Assembly (NCBI RefSeq): GCF_001659605.2
Contig: NC_035168.2
Coordinates: forward strand, 3,838,058 to 3,902,057
Direction: 5' to 3'
Source of the DNA: Manihot esculenta
Lineage: Eukaryota; Streptophyta; Magnoliopsida; Malpighiales; Euphorbiaceae
Length of the DNA: 64,000 bases
Positions 47,916 to 58,566 of the stretch are shown here, in pieces. The notes beneath the pieces are model-generated. The model saw nothing but the letters and a program-made list of their open reading frames with translations. It did not search any database and had not been told where the DNA came from. Every line of letters begins with the position of its first letter. The first letter of the stretch is position 1. A program made the translations under genes and the position numbers.

Positions 47916-48985
47916 ACCGGCTCTACATTAATTAATCAATTGCCAACTACTTAACATACCTATCACAGTACGCTACCATCCAATCTGATGGGACATAAAG
48001 CAGATAATCGAGGTACAAAAATCCTTGAACCAACCTCTCTCAAGAGGCTCTTGACTCTCCCGGGGACTAGCTCTCCAAAAGCTAATCTCTCTCATATACT
48101 CATAAAAAAATCCTCAAAAAAGAGACTCTCTGAAAATTCCTCTTGAAATTTTTTATTATTTATTTTTTCTTTATATTAATGAATCTCATATAATTTTTTA
48201 TTTAACTTAAATGTCGGAGGGTCTTCATCGAACCATCCTAATGAACCCTTGACTGTCTTCTTCAAATCACTTTCTCAAGTATGGAAAGATCTAACAAAAT
48301 CAATCATGGATCAACAGTCAACCCATTAAATTGAGTCCATATTTAGGTATCATCGTCTGGATATCCCGCTGGATATCGTTTTATCATACATAAAATAAAA
48401 ATAAAATAAAATAAAACTAAAAAAGAAATTAACCGACAAAATTTTATAAAAAGAAACAGGTCCTTCCAGTGCCCAAAAGGCGGAGAAAGTTTAACTAAAA
48501 CCAAAAAACGAAACTCGCAGATAAATACCTTCCAAAAACTAGATGTAAACACAATTTGAAAGTACAAAAGCTCAAACTTTCTACCTCTTCGCCTTTCCTT
48601 CCCTTTCCCTAAACTTTTTCTTTCCCTTTCTCTTTTTTTATTTGTATCAATAATGAAGATTCACACAGAAATTTTGCTATGTGCCAAAAATTTATTATTA
48701 TTATTATTATTATTTTGATATTAACATTATTTCAATATTATCATTAAGCGTTTATAAAAATGTCATAAATTAATTTCAATTGATTATATGAATACACATA
48801 TTTATGATGAAATGTATAATTATAATTCTTCAATTATATTTATGTTCAAGTACACGCACTTTAAAAAATGAATTATGTTTATTATCATTATAAATTTTAA
48901 CACTCCGGGACCCATTTTTTCATACCCATACCCGTCCATTACTAAATGAACGGGTTCTACCCATTACATTGGGTCAGGCGGGCGG
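47916..48985. other. Spacer between LTR-like repeats and eIF3c
   Basis: 47990-48240 has features of an LTR end (clustered CTCTC motifs, A+T tail). 48300-48900 is A+T-rich with an (ATT)n tract near 48693-48715. No gene. Confidence 0.4.
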
Positions 48986-48989
48986 GCAA

Positions 48990-49053
48990 AGTGGCCCATT
49001 AATAATCGAAAGGAGCCCATACTGATGCTGCTGTGGGCTTGTCGCTTAGGGTT
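48990..49053 (+). promoter_or_regulatory. eIF3c promoter: site II motifs and reverse telo-box
   Basis: GTGGCCCATT (48991-49000), GAGCCCAT (49013-49020) and GTGGGCTT (49033-49040) are site II-type motifs. TTAGGGTT (49046-49053) is an inverted telo-box (AACCCTAA). This pairing is characteristic of plant translation-machinery genes and fits eIF3c just downstream. Confidence 0.55.
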
Positions 49054-49236
49054 ATTCAAATTGCTATCTTTTATTTGGCAATCGTCACTCACTGCCGCCC
49101 CCTTTCCCCTTGTTTTGGATCTCTCCTTCCCTGCATTAGCTTGCTCTCTCTGTGCGTCTGCCGTTGTCACTGAAGACGTCTGGGTCTTTTGTTCTCACAG
49201 CAACCACAACAAATTTTCTAGCAGCATTCCTTCTCG

Positions 49237-49536
49237 GTACCTCTTCTATCTTAGTATTCTTCAATTTTTTTAGTGTAAATTTCTGTTGCTGTTATGATTT
49301 TTTTTTATTGATTAGGAACTAGAGAATAATGAGGCAAAATTGTCTTGAACGCTAAAACTTTTTTGAGTTTTTTTTTTTAATTATTATTAGAGTTTATGGA
49401 AAAAAGTTTTTATTGGAAATCAGATGCTTTAAGGAAAACGTTATCCTTGGAATATCTGGTAATTGTGTTTGTTCTTATATATTATTAATTCATAGATGTA
49501 TCTCATTGTTTTTGGTGTTTACTTGTGTTATTTCAG
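49237..49536 (+). other. 5'-UTR intron of eIF3c
   Basis: Donor CTCG|GTACCT at 49237 and acceptor TATTTCAG ending at 49536. The second leader piece continues to the ATG at 49582. Inferred from splice signals. Confidence 0.5.
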
Positions 49537-49581
49537 ATTTTCGTTCGTTTCTGGTTCCATTCATTTAATTTCTGCTAGAAG

Positions 49582-52500
49582 ATGGCATCTCGTTTCTGGG
49601 GACAGGTCTGTTATAGTTCTAAGTCTTCATTTTGGGAATTTGTATGCTAGGGGAATATAAATGAAATTGTTTGCTGCTGCTTATTTTTTCAGGGTGGCAG
49701 CGACTCTGAGGAGGAAGAGAGTGAATTTGAAGAAGATATTGATAATGAGGCAGCAGGCGAGTCTACCACTCAAGCCCCACAAAACAGGTATCTCAGGGGA
49801 ACCGCTAGTGATAGTGATGACTCTGATGATCAAAAGCGTGTTGTCAGATCCGCCAAAGACAAACGATTTGAGGAGATGTCGGCTACTGTTGATCAAATGA
49901 AGAATGCAATGAAGATCAATGATTGGGTTAGCTTACAAGAGAGCTTTGATAAAATCAATAAACAGCTTGAGAAAGTCATGAGGGTGACAGAATCTGACAA
50001 GGTCCCCACCCTTTACATCAAAGCTCTTGTGATGTTGGAGGATTTCTTGAATCAGGCTTTGGCAAATAAGGAAGCAAAGAAGAAGATGAGCAGTAGTAAT
50101 GCTAAGGCCTTGAACTCAATGAAGCAGAAACTGAAGAAGAACAATAAGCAATATGAGGATTTGATTAATAAATATAGAGAGAATCCAGAGAGTGAGGAGG
50201 AAGAGGAGGGAGATGAGGAGACAGAAGAGGAGGAAGATTCAGACTCAGAGTTTGTGGAGGACCCTTCAAAGATTGCAATGTCTGATGAGGATGAAGAGGA
50301 TGATGAAGATCGTCAGGATAATCGAACTGAGATTGAAGGTGATTGGCAGAAGATGATGAGCAAGAAAGATAAGCTCATGGATAGACAGTTCATGAAAGAT
50401 CCTAGTGAAATAACCTGGGATACAGTGAACAAAAAGTTTAAAGAGGTTGTTGCTGCTCGAGGTAGGAAGGGAACTGGAAGGTTTGAGCAGGTTGAGCAAC
50501 TAACTTTCTTGACTAAGGTCGCTAAGACCCCTGCACAGAAGCTTGAGATTCTTTTTAGTGTGGTCTCTGCCCAGTTTGATGTGAATCCAGGACTTAGTGG
50601 TCATATGCCCATAAACATATGGAAGAAATGCGTGCAGAATATGCTGGTTATTCTTGATATTCTGGTCCAGTATCCTAACATTGTAGTGGATGACATGGTT
50701 GAGCCTGATGAGAAAGAAACCCAGAAGGGGACAGACTATGATGGAACTATTCGGGTTTGGGGGAACTTGGTGGCTTTCCTTGAGCGGATAGATGTTGAGT
50801 TCTTCAAGAGTTTGCAATGTATTGATCCACATACACGTGAATATGTTGAGAGACTGCAGGATGAACCTATGTTTTCGGTGCTCGCTCAAAGTGTCCAAGA
50901 GTATCTAGAGAGGGTCAGAGACTTCAAAGCTGCATCAAGGGTTGCCCTTAGGCGGGTTGAGCTGATCTACTACAAACCGCAAGAGGTTTATGATGCTATG
51001 AGGAAACTGGCTGAACAGGCAGATGATGGTGAAAAGTCAGGGGAGGAGCCTAAGGTTGAGGAAAGTAAGGGTCCATCTGCTTTCGTTGCCACTCTAGAGC
51101 TTGTGCCCCGAAAGCCTACCTTCCCTGAGAGCAGCAGAACAATGATGGATATGTTGGTCTCTCTCATATACAAGTATGGAGATGAGCGAACTAAAGCTCG
51201 TGCAATGCTTTGTGATATTTACCACCATGCACTATTGGATGAGTTCTCAACCTCCCGGGACTTGTTATTGATGAGTCACCTGCAGGATAGTGTCCAACAT
51301 ATGGACATTTCATCCCAGATTCTTTTCAACAGGGCTATGGCACAGCTTGGTTTATGTGCATTCCGTGTTGGGCTAATCACTGAAGGACATGGTTGCCTTT
51401 CTGAATTGTATTCCGGTGGAAGGGTAAAGGAATTGCTGGCACAAGGTGTTTCACAAAGTCGGTATCATGAGAAGACTCCAGAACAGGTACGTCTCTTTCT
51501 GTATAATCTGATATGTGTTCAATATCTGTCATGTAATTGGTTGTTTTTGCGTCATTTCATGTTTTCAACAACTTGGAAGTTGCAGAAGCGTCAGTAATTG
51601 TTAACTTTGCTGTTTTAAAGTTAACAACCTATAGTTTTTGGATTCTTGTGATAGTGTTGTTGAATGCAAGACTTTTAGCATGATCTATGACATTTATATT
51701 ATTTTATGACTTATTGTTTTAAAAAAAGAAATGGTCCATTCGTTGGTAGAGACCGATTGTTTAAATTGAATGCGAAAAAGAAATGGCGATTGGTATAATA
51801 CACTATGCAATTCTCTAAATATTGTCGCTTATTTTCCTTCATTTTTTTTCATCAAACCTGTAAAATTTTGGTGCACATTCCAGATTAGATGCATTTTTAG
51901 TGTGTATGTGGAATTTTATTATTTTATAATAATGGTCTGTGTCAAGAGTTTGATCCAATGCTTGCAAACTCCCTTTCCATGTTGTTCAAGAATTTCTCAT
52001 TAATGATTTTAGTGTGGAAGTCGTAAATGTGGTGTTGCAATTTTGTTGCTTTTGAGACTGCACCTTAAATGAAAAGATTTTCAAACTAAAGACTTCCTAC
52101 TATAGATGTAATAAATCTATTCACATGTAGGGTAAGAATATATATGATATAGTTGACTTTTTCCAAATGCTTATGCTGCTAGTTGAGTAAACTGATTTTT
52201 GTGTGCACTCGAATTTTCATTTTGGAAGTGAACCATAACCTTTTGTGGTACAGAACCTCACTTTTTCATTCTGGAGATCCAAAATGCATGTAGCATATAT
52301 TGGAGATAAAATGGGCGAGGGTTGATTAGGTTGGTTTGGATATGTCCAATATAGCATCAAATATCTTAGCATGGAAGTGTGATATGTTAGTAGGGGAAGG
52401 GGGAGACCTAAAGTGACATGGGTAGAAGTGGTTTCAAAATATATACAAGTTTTGGATATTGTTACGGACTTGGTGTCCTGTAGAGATGAACAGCTGACGC

Positions 52501-54397
52501 TAACTAGTTTGGGAAGGTTCAGCTGTTGCGGGGGATTGTTTGGGGTTATTAGATCTAATAACATTAGGTAAACTAATTGTTACATACTACTACTACTACT
52601 ACTATGCCTTTCAGAACACAAAGCATAGATCCATAGATGATATCTAGCTTGATGTCAGACTTTACATGCTGCCATAACAGACTACTCTTAAAAAGGATTA
52701 GGTAGGAATTTTAACTTTTAATGTCCTGGTGTTTCCGAGACTTACATGTTAGCATGGCCCTAGTCAATTAAGTTTTGGTTATGAATCATGATGCAGCTCT
52801 CAACATTTTCTTATACTTGTCTTTGCTGTCTTTCCTGTATTTTCTTTCCCCCCTCCCAAGTGAGGATATTTTAACCAACTGATTCAGAGATTCAGTGTCG
52901 TGACTTTTCTCTCCCTTTTATCTCGCAAGGGCCAATGTAGCATTCACTGGAGCGCAAAAAAAAAAAGGTATTCTTTGTCTGGTACTTTGCTAGTGGTGTT
53001 TAAGCCTTGGGAGGTGTTCTGCAGCTGCTGTTGCAATTTGATGGGCTTGTGAACTAGTTCAAAATAAATGTGTGTATGATCCGTAAGATTGATTTATAGC
53101 TGAAAGGGTTTGTAGTTGGGTTACTTATTATATGTAATGTAATTCTGGCTATTTCTGTGCTTTCTTGTTTGAAGTTTTAAGCATCATGGAGTGGACTGCA
53201 TAGAAGGCCCTTGGGTGGCGCAAAACATGTTATATGATAGTTGTTTTGTTTTCATGGTCAGATAATTTAATTGTGTTATATGAAGTATTGGTGATGTTTT
53301 TGCATTGTTATTGTGAAAATATTTTTTGTTACTTTTGATCCAAATGTAGCATTGCTGTTAAGGCATGCATATATTATTTTCCCAAGTGTCCTCTTAACAG
53401 TCGTAAAAATCGATAACCACAGGAAAGGCTGGAAAGGAGACGCCAGATGCCATATCATATGCACATAAATCTTGAGCTTCTAGAGGCGGTTCATCTCATT
53501 TGTGCCATGCTGCTGGAGGTCCCCAACATGGCAGCCAACACTCTTGATGCTAAGCGCAAAGTCATTAGCAAGACATTTAGGCGGTTGCTTGAGGTGAGTG
53601 AGAGGCAAACTTTCACAGGCCCTCCTGAAAATGTCAGGGATCATGTGATGACTGCCACTCGAGCTCTTACTAAGGGAGATTTCCAGAAGGCCTTTGATGT
53701 TATCAAGTCTCTTGATTTCTGGAGGCTTCTAAGGAACAGAGACAGTGTCCTTGAGATGCTTAAGGCCAAGATCAAGGAAGAAGCTCTGAGGACCTACCTT
53801 TTTACCTACTCATCCTCTTATGGGTCGCATAGCTTGGACCAACTCACCAAAATGTTTGATCTCTCTGGAGCCCAGATTCACAGCATTGTTAGCAAGATGA
53901 TGATCAATGAAGAGCTGCATGCGAGTTGGGACCAGCCAACACAGTGCATCGTCTTTCATGATGTTGAGCACACAAGGTTGCAGGTTCTGGCATTCCACTT
54001 AACAGAGAAGCTATCAGTTCTTGCTGAAAGTAATGAAAGGGCAATAGAGGCAAGGATTGGTGGTGGTGCTGGTTTGGATTTGCCTATGAGGCGGAAAGAT
54101 GGCCAGGATTATGCTAGCATGGCTGCTGGTGGTGGCAAGTGGCAAGACAATTCATCTTTCACTCAGGGGAGGCAAGGGTCAGGGCGTTCAGGATATAATG
54201 TTGGTGGTGGGAGACCACCAGCATTAAGCCAAGGTACTGGTGGTGGTTATTCAAGAGGGACACGTTCAGGTGGATATTCTGGAGGTTCACGATACCAAGA
54301 CGGTGCATATGGCGGGCCAGGAAGAACTGGAGTGAGGGGATCTCAAATGGATGGTTCTAACCGTATGGTTAATCTTAACAGGGGAGTTCGTGCTTAA
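49582..54397 (+). CDS. EIF3C: Eukaryotic translation initiation factor 3 subunit C
   Basis: Three coding exons: 49582-49605 (MASRFWGQ), 49693-51486 and 53423-54397, all GT-AG, giving 930 residues (Arabidopsis eIF3c is about 900). eIF3c is a core scaffold of eIF3 that contacts eIF1 and eIF5 and joins the 43S pre-initiation complex. Visible features are an acidic N-terminal segment ([15 protein letters not shown]), a second acidic region near residues 170-205, and the conserved [20 protein letters not shown] and [12 protein letters not shown] blocks. An [20 protein letters not shown] block follows. A PCI domain lies around residues 690-870 ([25 protein letters not shown]). The Gly/Arg-rich tail (from about 815) has [16 protein letters not shown]. 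The long frame that starts at 49876 is the interior of exon 2; the tiny first coding exon supplies the real start. Confidence 0.95.
52310..52545 (+). mobile_element. RTE-type LINE 3'-end fragment in eIF3c intron 2
   Basis: The + strand reads LGWFGYVQ at about 52327, then, after a frame change, [16 protein letters not shown] and a following [18 protein letters not shown] stretch. WFGHVQRR...RGRGRPKxTW is the usual C-terminus of plant RTE-clade reverse transcriptases. It is short and frameshifted, and lies inside the 1.94-kb intron 51487-53422. The opposite-strand frame at 52217-52564 is its shadow. Confidence 0.6.
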
Positions 54398-56340
54398 GGA
54401 TAAAACAGAGAGTGCTGAAAGAAAGAGAGGCTATCAATTTTTGTTCAACCAACAAGTGTCTTCAGTTGGTTGAAGAGATTTGTTTTGTTGTTGCTTTTGC
54501 ATTTCATCTCCATTTATAAGCGTAATTGAACGCCAAAACTAGCCTTCAAATTTTATTTTTGGCCAAGAAGAGCATGCAAACATCTATTTTAAATCAGGTG
54601 CTATATTCCTTGTTTGAATTATTGAATTTGTCCTCAGGGTATATCAAGATAAAATTAAATTTCGCCTTTTTTGTTTTTTCTAAGAAAAGATAGATTGCGT
54701 TTATAAAACTCAAACATCTAGCTTTGGGAGGGCGACTGGCTCATTTTCAAATAACAAGCTCTAAATCCACACAACCAACATGGAGAAAACACATTTCTCA
54801 GAACAAAAGCAGCCCCCCTTTAACCATAAAACTCAGATTTGGGATGAAAACAATAGACACATATTTAAAAATTACCTGAGATAGTGAGGGAAGACCAAAA
54901 CTAGGCCCCAAAGAAGAGTACCACCACAGAAGGAGAAAATTTGATTGGATTTTCTCTTTCAAGAAAGACGAGAGAGGTAAAAGACTTGACGGGATAGCCT
55001 GTTCATATTATTAGTTTTAACAAATTAAGAAATGTTATTACGTTAATCAAAACTGTAATTCAAAGGCTTAAAATATACTTACACCCTATTAAACTCTTAA
55101 ACTAAAATTATAAATTGATTACAAAAATTATAACAATTAAACATTAATATGAAAAATAAAAGTTGATTACATATATTCTTAATTTTGCTGGATTTGTTTT
55201 AAATTTTTATAAATTATAAAGTTAGACAAAAATAATTTTATTATTTTATGAAATTTAAAACACAATTGAAGATTTTTAGAGTATAATTAATAAATAATGA
55301 AATTTTATTTTGTTAATTCAATAATGACATAATTAATTTATATTTAATTATTATACTTTTTATAAATTTATGCATTTAATAATTATAATTTAATTCATCA
55401 ATTTAATGGATTAACTTCAAATACTATAAGAGTATAGACATGTATTTAACTTTTTTTTTTATTCATTGTCCATCATCAATTAGTAATTTCTTGTGGTATT
55501 TGCATTTGAATTAGGTCATTGCTTGCCAGGGTACTTTAATCCCATATTTAACCTTTGATTTGAAAATGTATCAATTCGTGTGCTAAGCTTTTCCTTAAAA
55601 AGGAGATTTAGAAAAAAATTGGGTTTAGGGACGAGTGAATAAGTTTAAAATAAGTTTAATCCCTTTCCTTCCTTATTTTCTCTTTATATCTCTTCTCTTT
55701 CATTTTTTAATGACGTCTTCTCATCATGCATGACCGTAAATAAGAATATTCTTTTTTTTTATTGTTAAACAGTTATTTAATTCCTTTCTATACCGGTATG
55801 AGTCAATGTATAGGGGTTTGTTCCCTGACTGTCTCATAGAGTTCTTCTTTGATGAGTCAGGACTCCGATCAATCTGATCTGCGCATTAATAAACCAGTTT
55901 CTGTAGTGAAATCTGATAGAGTTTAAGCATAACTCTCCTACAAGAGTTGACCATGCCCGGTGCCCAGCGTTCATAAGGAAATTTGATTGACTGTTTAAGC
56001 AAACATCTCTAATAAACTTAGTTGCTATGCTATGACTGACTGGATGAGTTTGTGCTTTTCTAGCTTTGCATGTATCTTTTCTTAATGGAGCCAAATCTTC
56101 CATTAGATCCTAGGGTTTTTCTGTAATGGGCCAAAGATTCTTTCTTGTGGGTCCACTATAATCTTTGCTAGTAACCTTTTTTTAGATGTAATCTTGTTAT
56201 CCATATGATGCAAAATACTTATATTTCCTTCTTTTTATACCACAACATTGCCACAGAAGATATTATCAGCAAACATGCAGCATTTTGGCGTAAGAGATTT
56301 TACTATAACGTTTTAAAATTTAGGAATTTTATGGTAACAA
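54398..56340. other. eIF3c 3' flank and intergenic spacer
   Basis: 54398-54640 is probably the eIF3c 3'-UTR. 55000-55480 is A+T-rich. 55780-56200 has balanced composition and one minus-strand frame of 89 codons that I do not recognise and do not accept as a gene. No element ends were found before 56350. Confidence 0.45.
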
Positions 56341-56586
56341 AAATAAAAAGGGTAAACTACAGTTTAGTCCCTCTAGTTTAATAAAATATTTACTTTAGTT
56401 CTTATGTTTTTAAAAACCTACAGTTTAATCTTTCACATTTAAAAAAACTGCAAAATAGTTCCTACCGTTAAATTTTCAGTTAACCTTCCATTTATTTTAA
56501 TGAAAATGACTAAACTACTCTTTAAATGAAAAGATCCAATCAAACATTATTTTTCACTTTCAAATTAGCCCATCTCACTACCTCTC

Positions 56587-57766
56587 TGTAACGACCCCAA
56601 AATGGACCGTCACCGGCGCTAGGATTCAGGTCGGCTTAAGGCCGCCATAACCCGTAGCAAACCTGCTATACTCTCTGTGTACATGTAAATCTCATACATG
56701 ATCATACATTTTCTGTGAAAATAAAAACTCTTTTCTGAACCAAGGCTTAACCTGTGCATGCACTATCTCTGTACTCTGTACTCTGTACTCTGTACCCCTG
56801 ACTAGAGCTTGCTCTAGATGGGTTAACTCATACCTGTTAAGCCTGGTAGTTCACATACGCTGTAAAACATATACATATACAGATCATGTACATAACAACA
56901 GCTTTACAACACAAACAACTAAGTCAAGCACATCTGTAACTGAAAACATAACTATTACATCTCTTTAACATTACATGTCCACTCTACACTATTACATTTC
57001 TCGTTACTCTTTCTATGCTCTGCTGACTTGCCCTGTACACTGTACACTGAACCTGCAAAACTGGGGTTAAGGGAGTGGGATGAGCTCTATAGCCCAGTGA
57101 GTAGAACAGTAAAACAACACAGTCAAACCACATCAAGAGTAAATCTGTCACCACATAGTCCCAGTAACTCTGTGCCAGGGCGTAGAATCGAGCACCTGGT
57201 CTTCCTGTCATATATATATATATGTGTATATAACACCTCTGTACTTACCATTGCCAGGGCGTAGTCAAAGGCTCCTGGTCTTTACTATAACTGCCAGGGC
57301 ATAGTCAAAGGCTCCTGGTCTTTACTATACCTGCCAGGGCGTAGTCAAAGGCTCCTGGACTTTCAACTAATCATGAAAACGAATCAAATCTGTGCATGAG
57401 TTAATGAAAACATGGAAGAAAACTCACAAAGGACAGGGTTTCACCTTAGAAGATAAAAGAAACGGTGCTTGCACCGCTTCAACCGACTGAGGGCCATTTA
57501 TAGGTGGCTAGCCAGACCACCTTCGGCAGCCACACGTGAAACCGAAAGCCATGCATGTTCGGCGGCCGAACCTCAACTTCGGCGGCCGAACCTGGCTTTT
57601 CTGCCTTGGTTCATTTCACTCAAAAACTCATTTCTTAGGCATAAAACTTAATAAACATATCAAAACATTTAAGAAAAACATAATTCTAACCCTTCTAGAG
57701 ACTTCCGACATCCCGGACTCCACCGGAAAGTAGACTTCCGATACCGGACTCTAACAGAGTATTACA
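56587..57766. mobile_element. TGTAACGACC family, copy c (1180 bp), nested in the MULE
   Basis: Begins TGTAACGACCCC and ends GAGTATTACA, with target duplication CTCTC at 56582-56586 and 57767-57771. It shares with copy b the phrase GGGATGAGCTCTATAGCCC (about 57078) and a tandem run of TGCCAGGGCGTAG...GGTCTTTACTA units (57174-57365). Two TTCGGCGGCCGAA motifs lie near 57556-57592. It shares with copy a the stretch GAACCTGGCTTTTCTGCCTT. No coding capacity. Confidence 0.85.
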
Positions 57767-57845
57767 CTCTCCTTCCCGATTCTCTTCTTCCTTTTCTCCT
57801 CATCATTCTCCTTCTTTTCTTGATCCTCTTCTTCCTTCTTCTTCC

Positions 57846-58225
57846 GTGTTTGATTTCATGCAATTGGGCGAGATGGTAATGGTGATTATACGAATATAGG
57901 TAAATCTGAAGAGCTTCTTCCTTCTCTCCTCATCCTTCTTCTTCTTCTGTGTTTGATTTCATGCAATTGGGCGAGATGGTAGTGGTGATTATACGAATAT
58001 GGATAAATCTGAAGAGTTTCTTCCTTTTCTCCTCATCCTTCTTCTTCTTCTGTATTTGATTTCATGCAATTAGGCGAGATGGTAGTGGTGATTATACGAA
58101 TATGGATAAATCTGAATAGCTTCTTCCTTCTCTCCTCATCCTTCTTATTTTTCTGTGTTTGATTTCATGCAATTGGGCGAGATGGTAGTGGTGATTATAC
58201 GAATATGGATAAATCTGAAGAGAGA
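57846..58225 (+). repeat. 103-bp tandem repeat, nearly four units
   Basis: Units start at 57846, 57949, 58052 and 58155, each with GTGTTTGATTTCATGCAATT, GGGCGAGATGGTAGTGG, GATTATACGAATATGGATAA and a CTTCTT-rich spacer. They form the core of the MULE. One frame stays open across the non-CT part (HAIGRDGSGDYTNMDKSEE), which might be captured gene sequence. Confidence 0.92.
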
Positions 58226-58566
58226 AGAAGAACAATGATGAGAATAAAATAGAGCAGATAAGTGAGTAAGAGCAGCCGCAACTAAGAAGAAGGAGGATGA
58301 GGAGAAGAAGAAGGAGAAGGAGAGGATTGAGAAGGGGAGATAGTGGGATGGAGTGAATACTGTTTGGTTGAATTTTTTTACTTAAAGGGTAGTTTAGTTA
58401 TTTTCATTAAAATAAACGGAAGGTTAATTGAAAATTTGACGGTAGAGACTATTTTGCAGTTTTTTTAAATGTGAAAAATTAAATTATAGGTTTTTAAAAA
58501 TACAGAAACTAAAGTAAATATTTCATTAAACTAGAGGGATTAAACTGTAGTTTACCCAAATAAAAA

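Larger units (their letters stand above)
56350..58557. mobile_element. Non-autonomous Mutator-like element with 9-bp target duplication
   Basis: It begins GGGTAAACTACAGTTTAGTC and ends with its inverse (AACTGTAGTTTACCC). The flanks are a perfect 9-bp duplication AAATAAAAA at 56341-56349 and 58558-58566. The terminal inverted repeats are very long: about 190 bp of close similarity, fading over a further ~110 bp into CT/GA-rich arms. The centre is a 103-bp tandem repeat. Long TIRs plus a 9-bp duplication are diagnostic of MULEs. There is no transposase. A 1180-bp element (56587-57766) is nested in the left arm, so the original length was about 1.02 kb. Confidence 0.88.

Noticed and set aside
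50500..50898. 132-codon minus-strand frame
   Set aside because: Antisense shadow of eIF3c exon 2.
55834..56103. 89-codon minus-strand frame
   Set aside because: No recognisable motif, no promoter or splice support. It could be repeat-derived but I cannot assign it.
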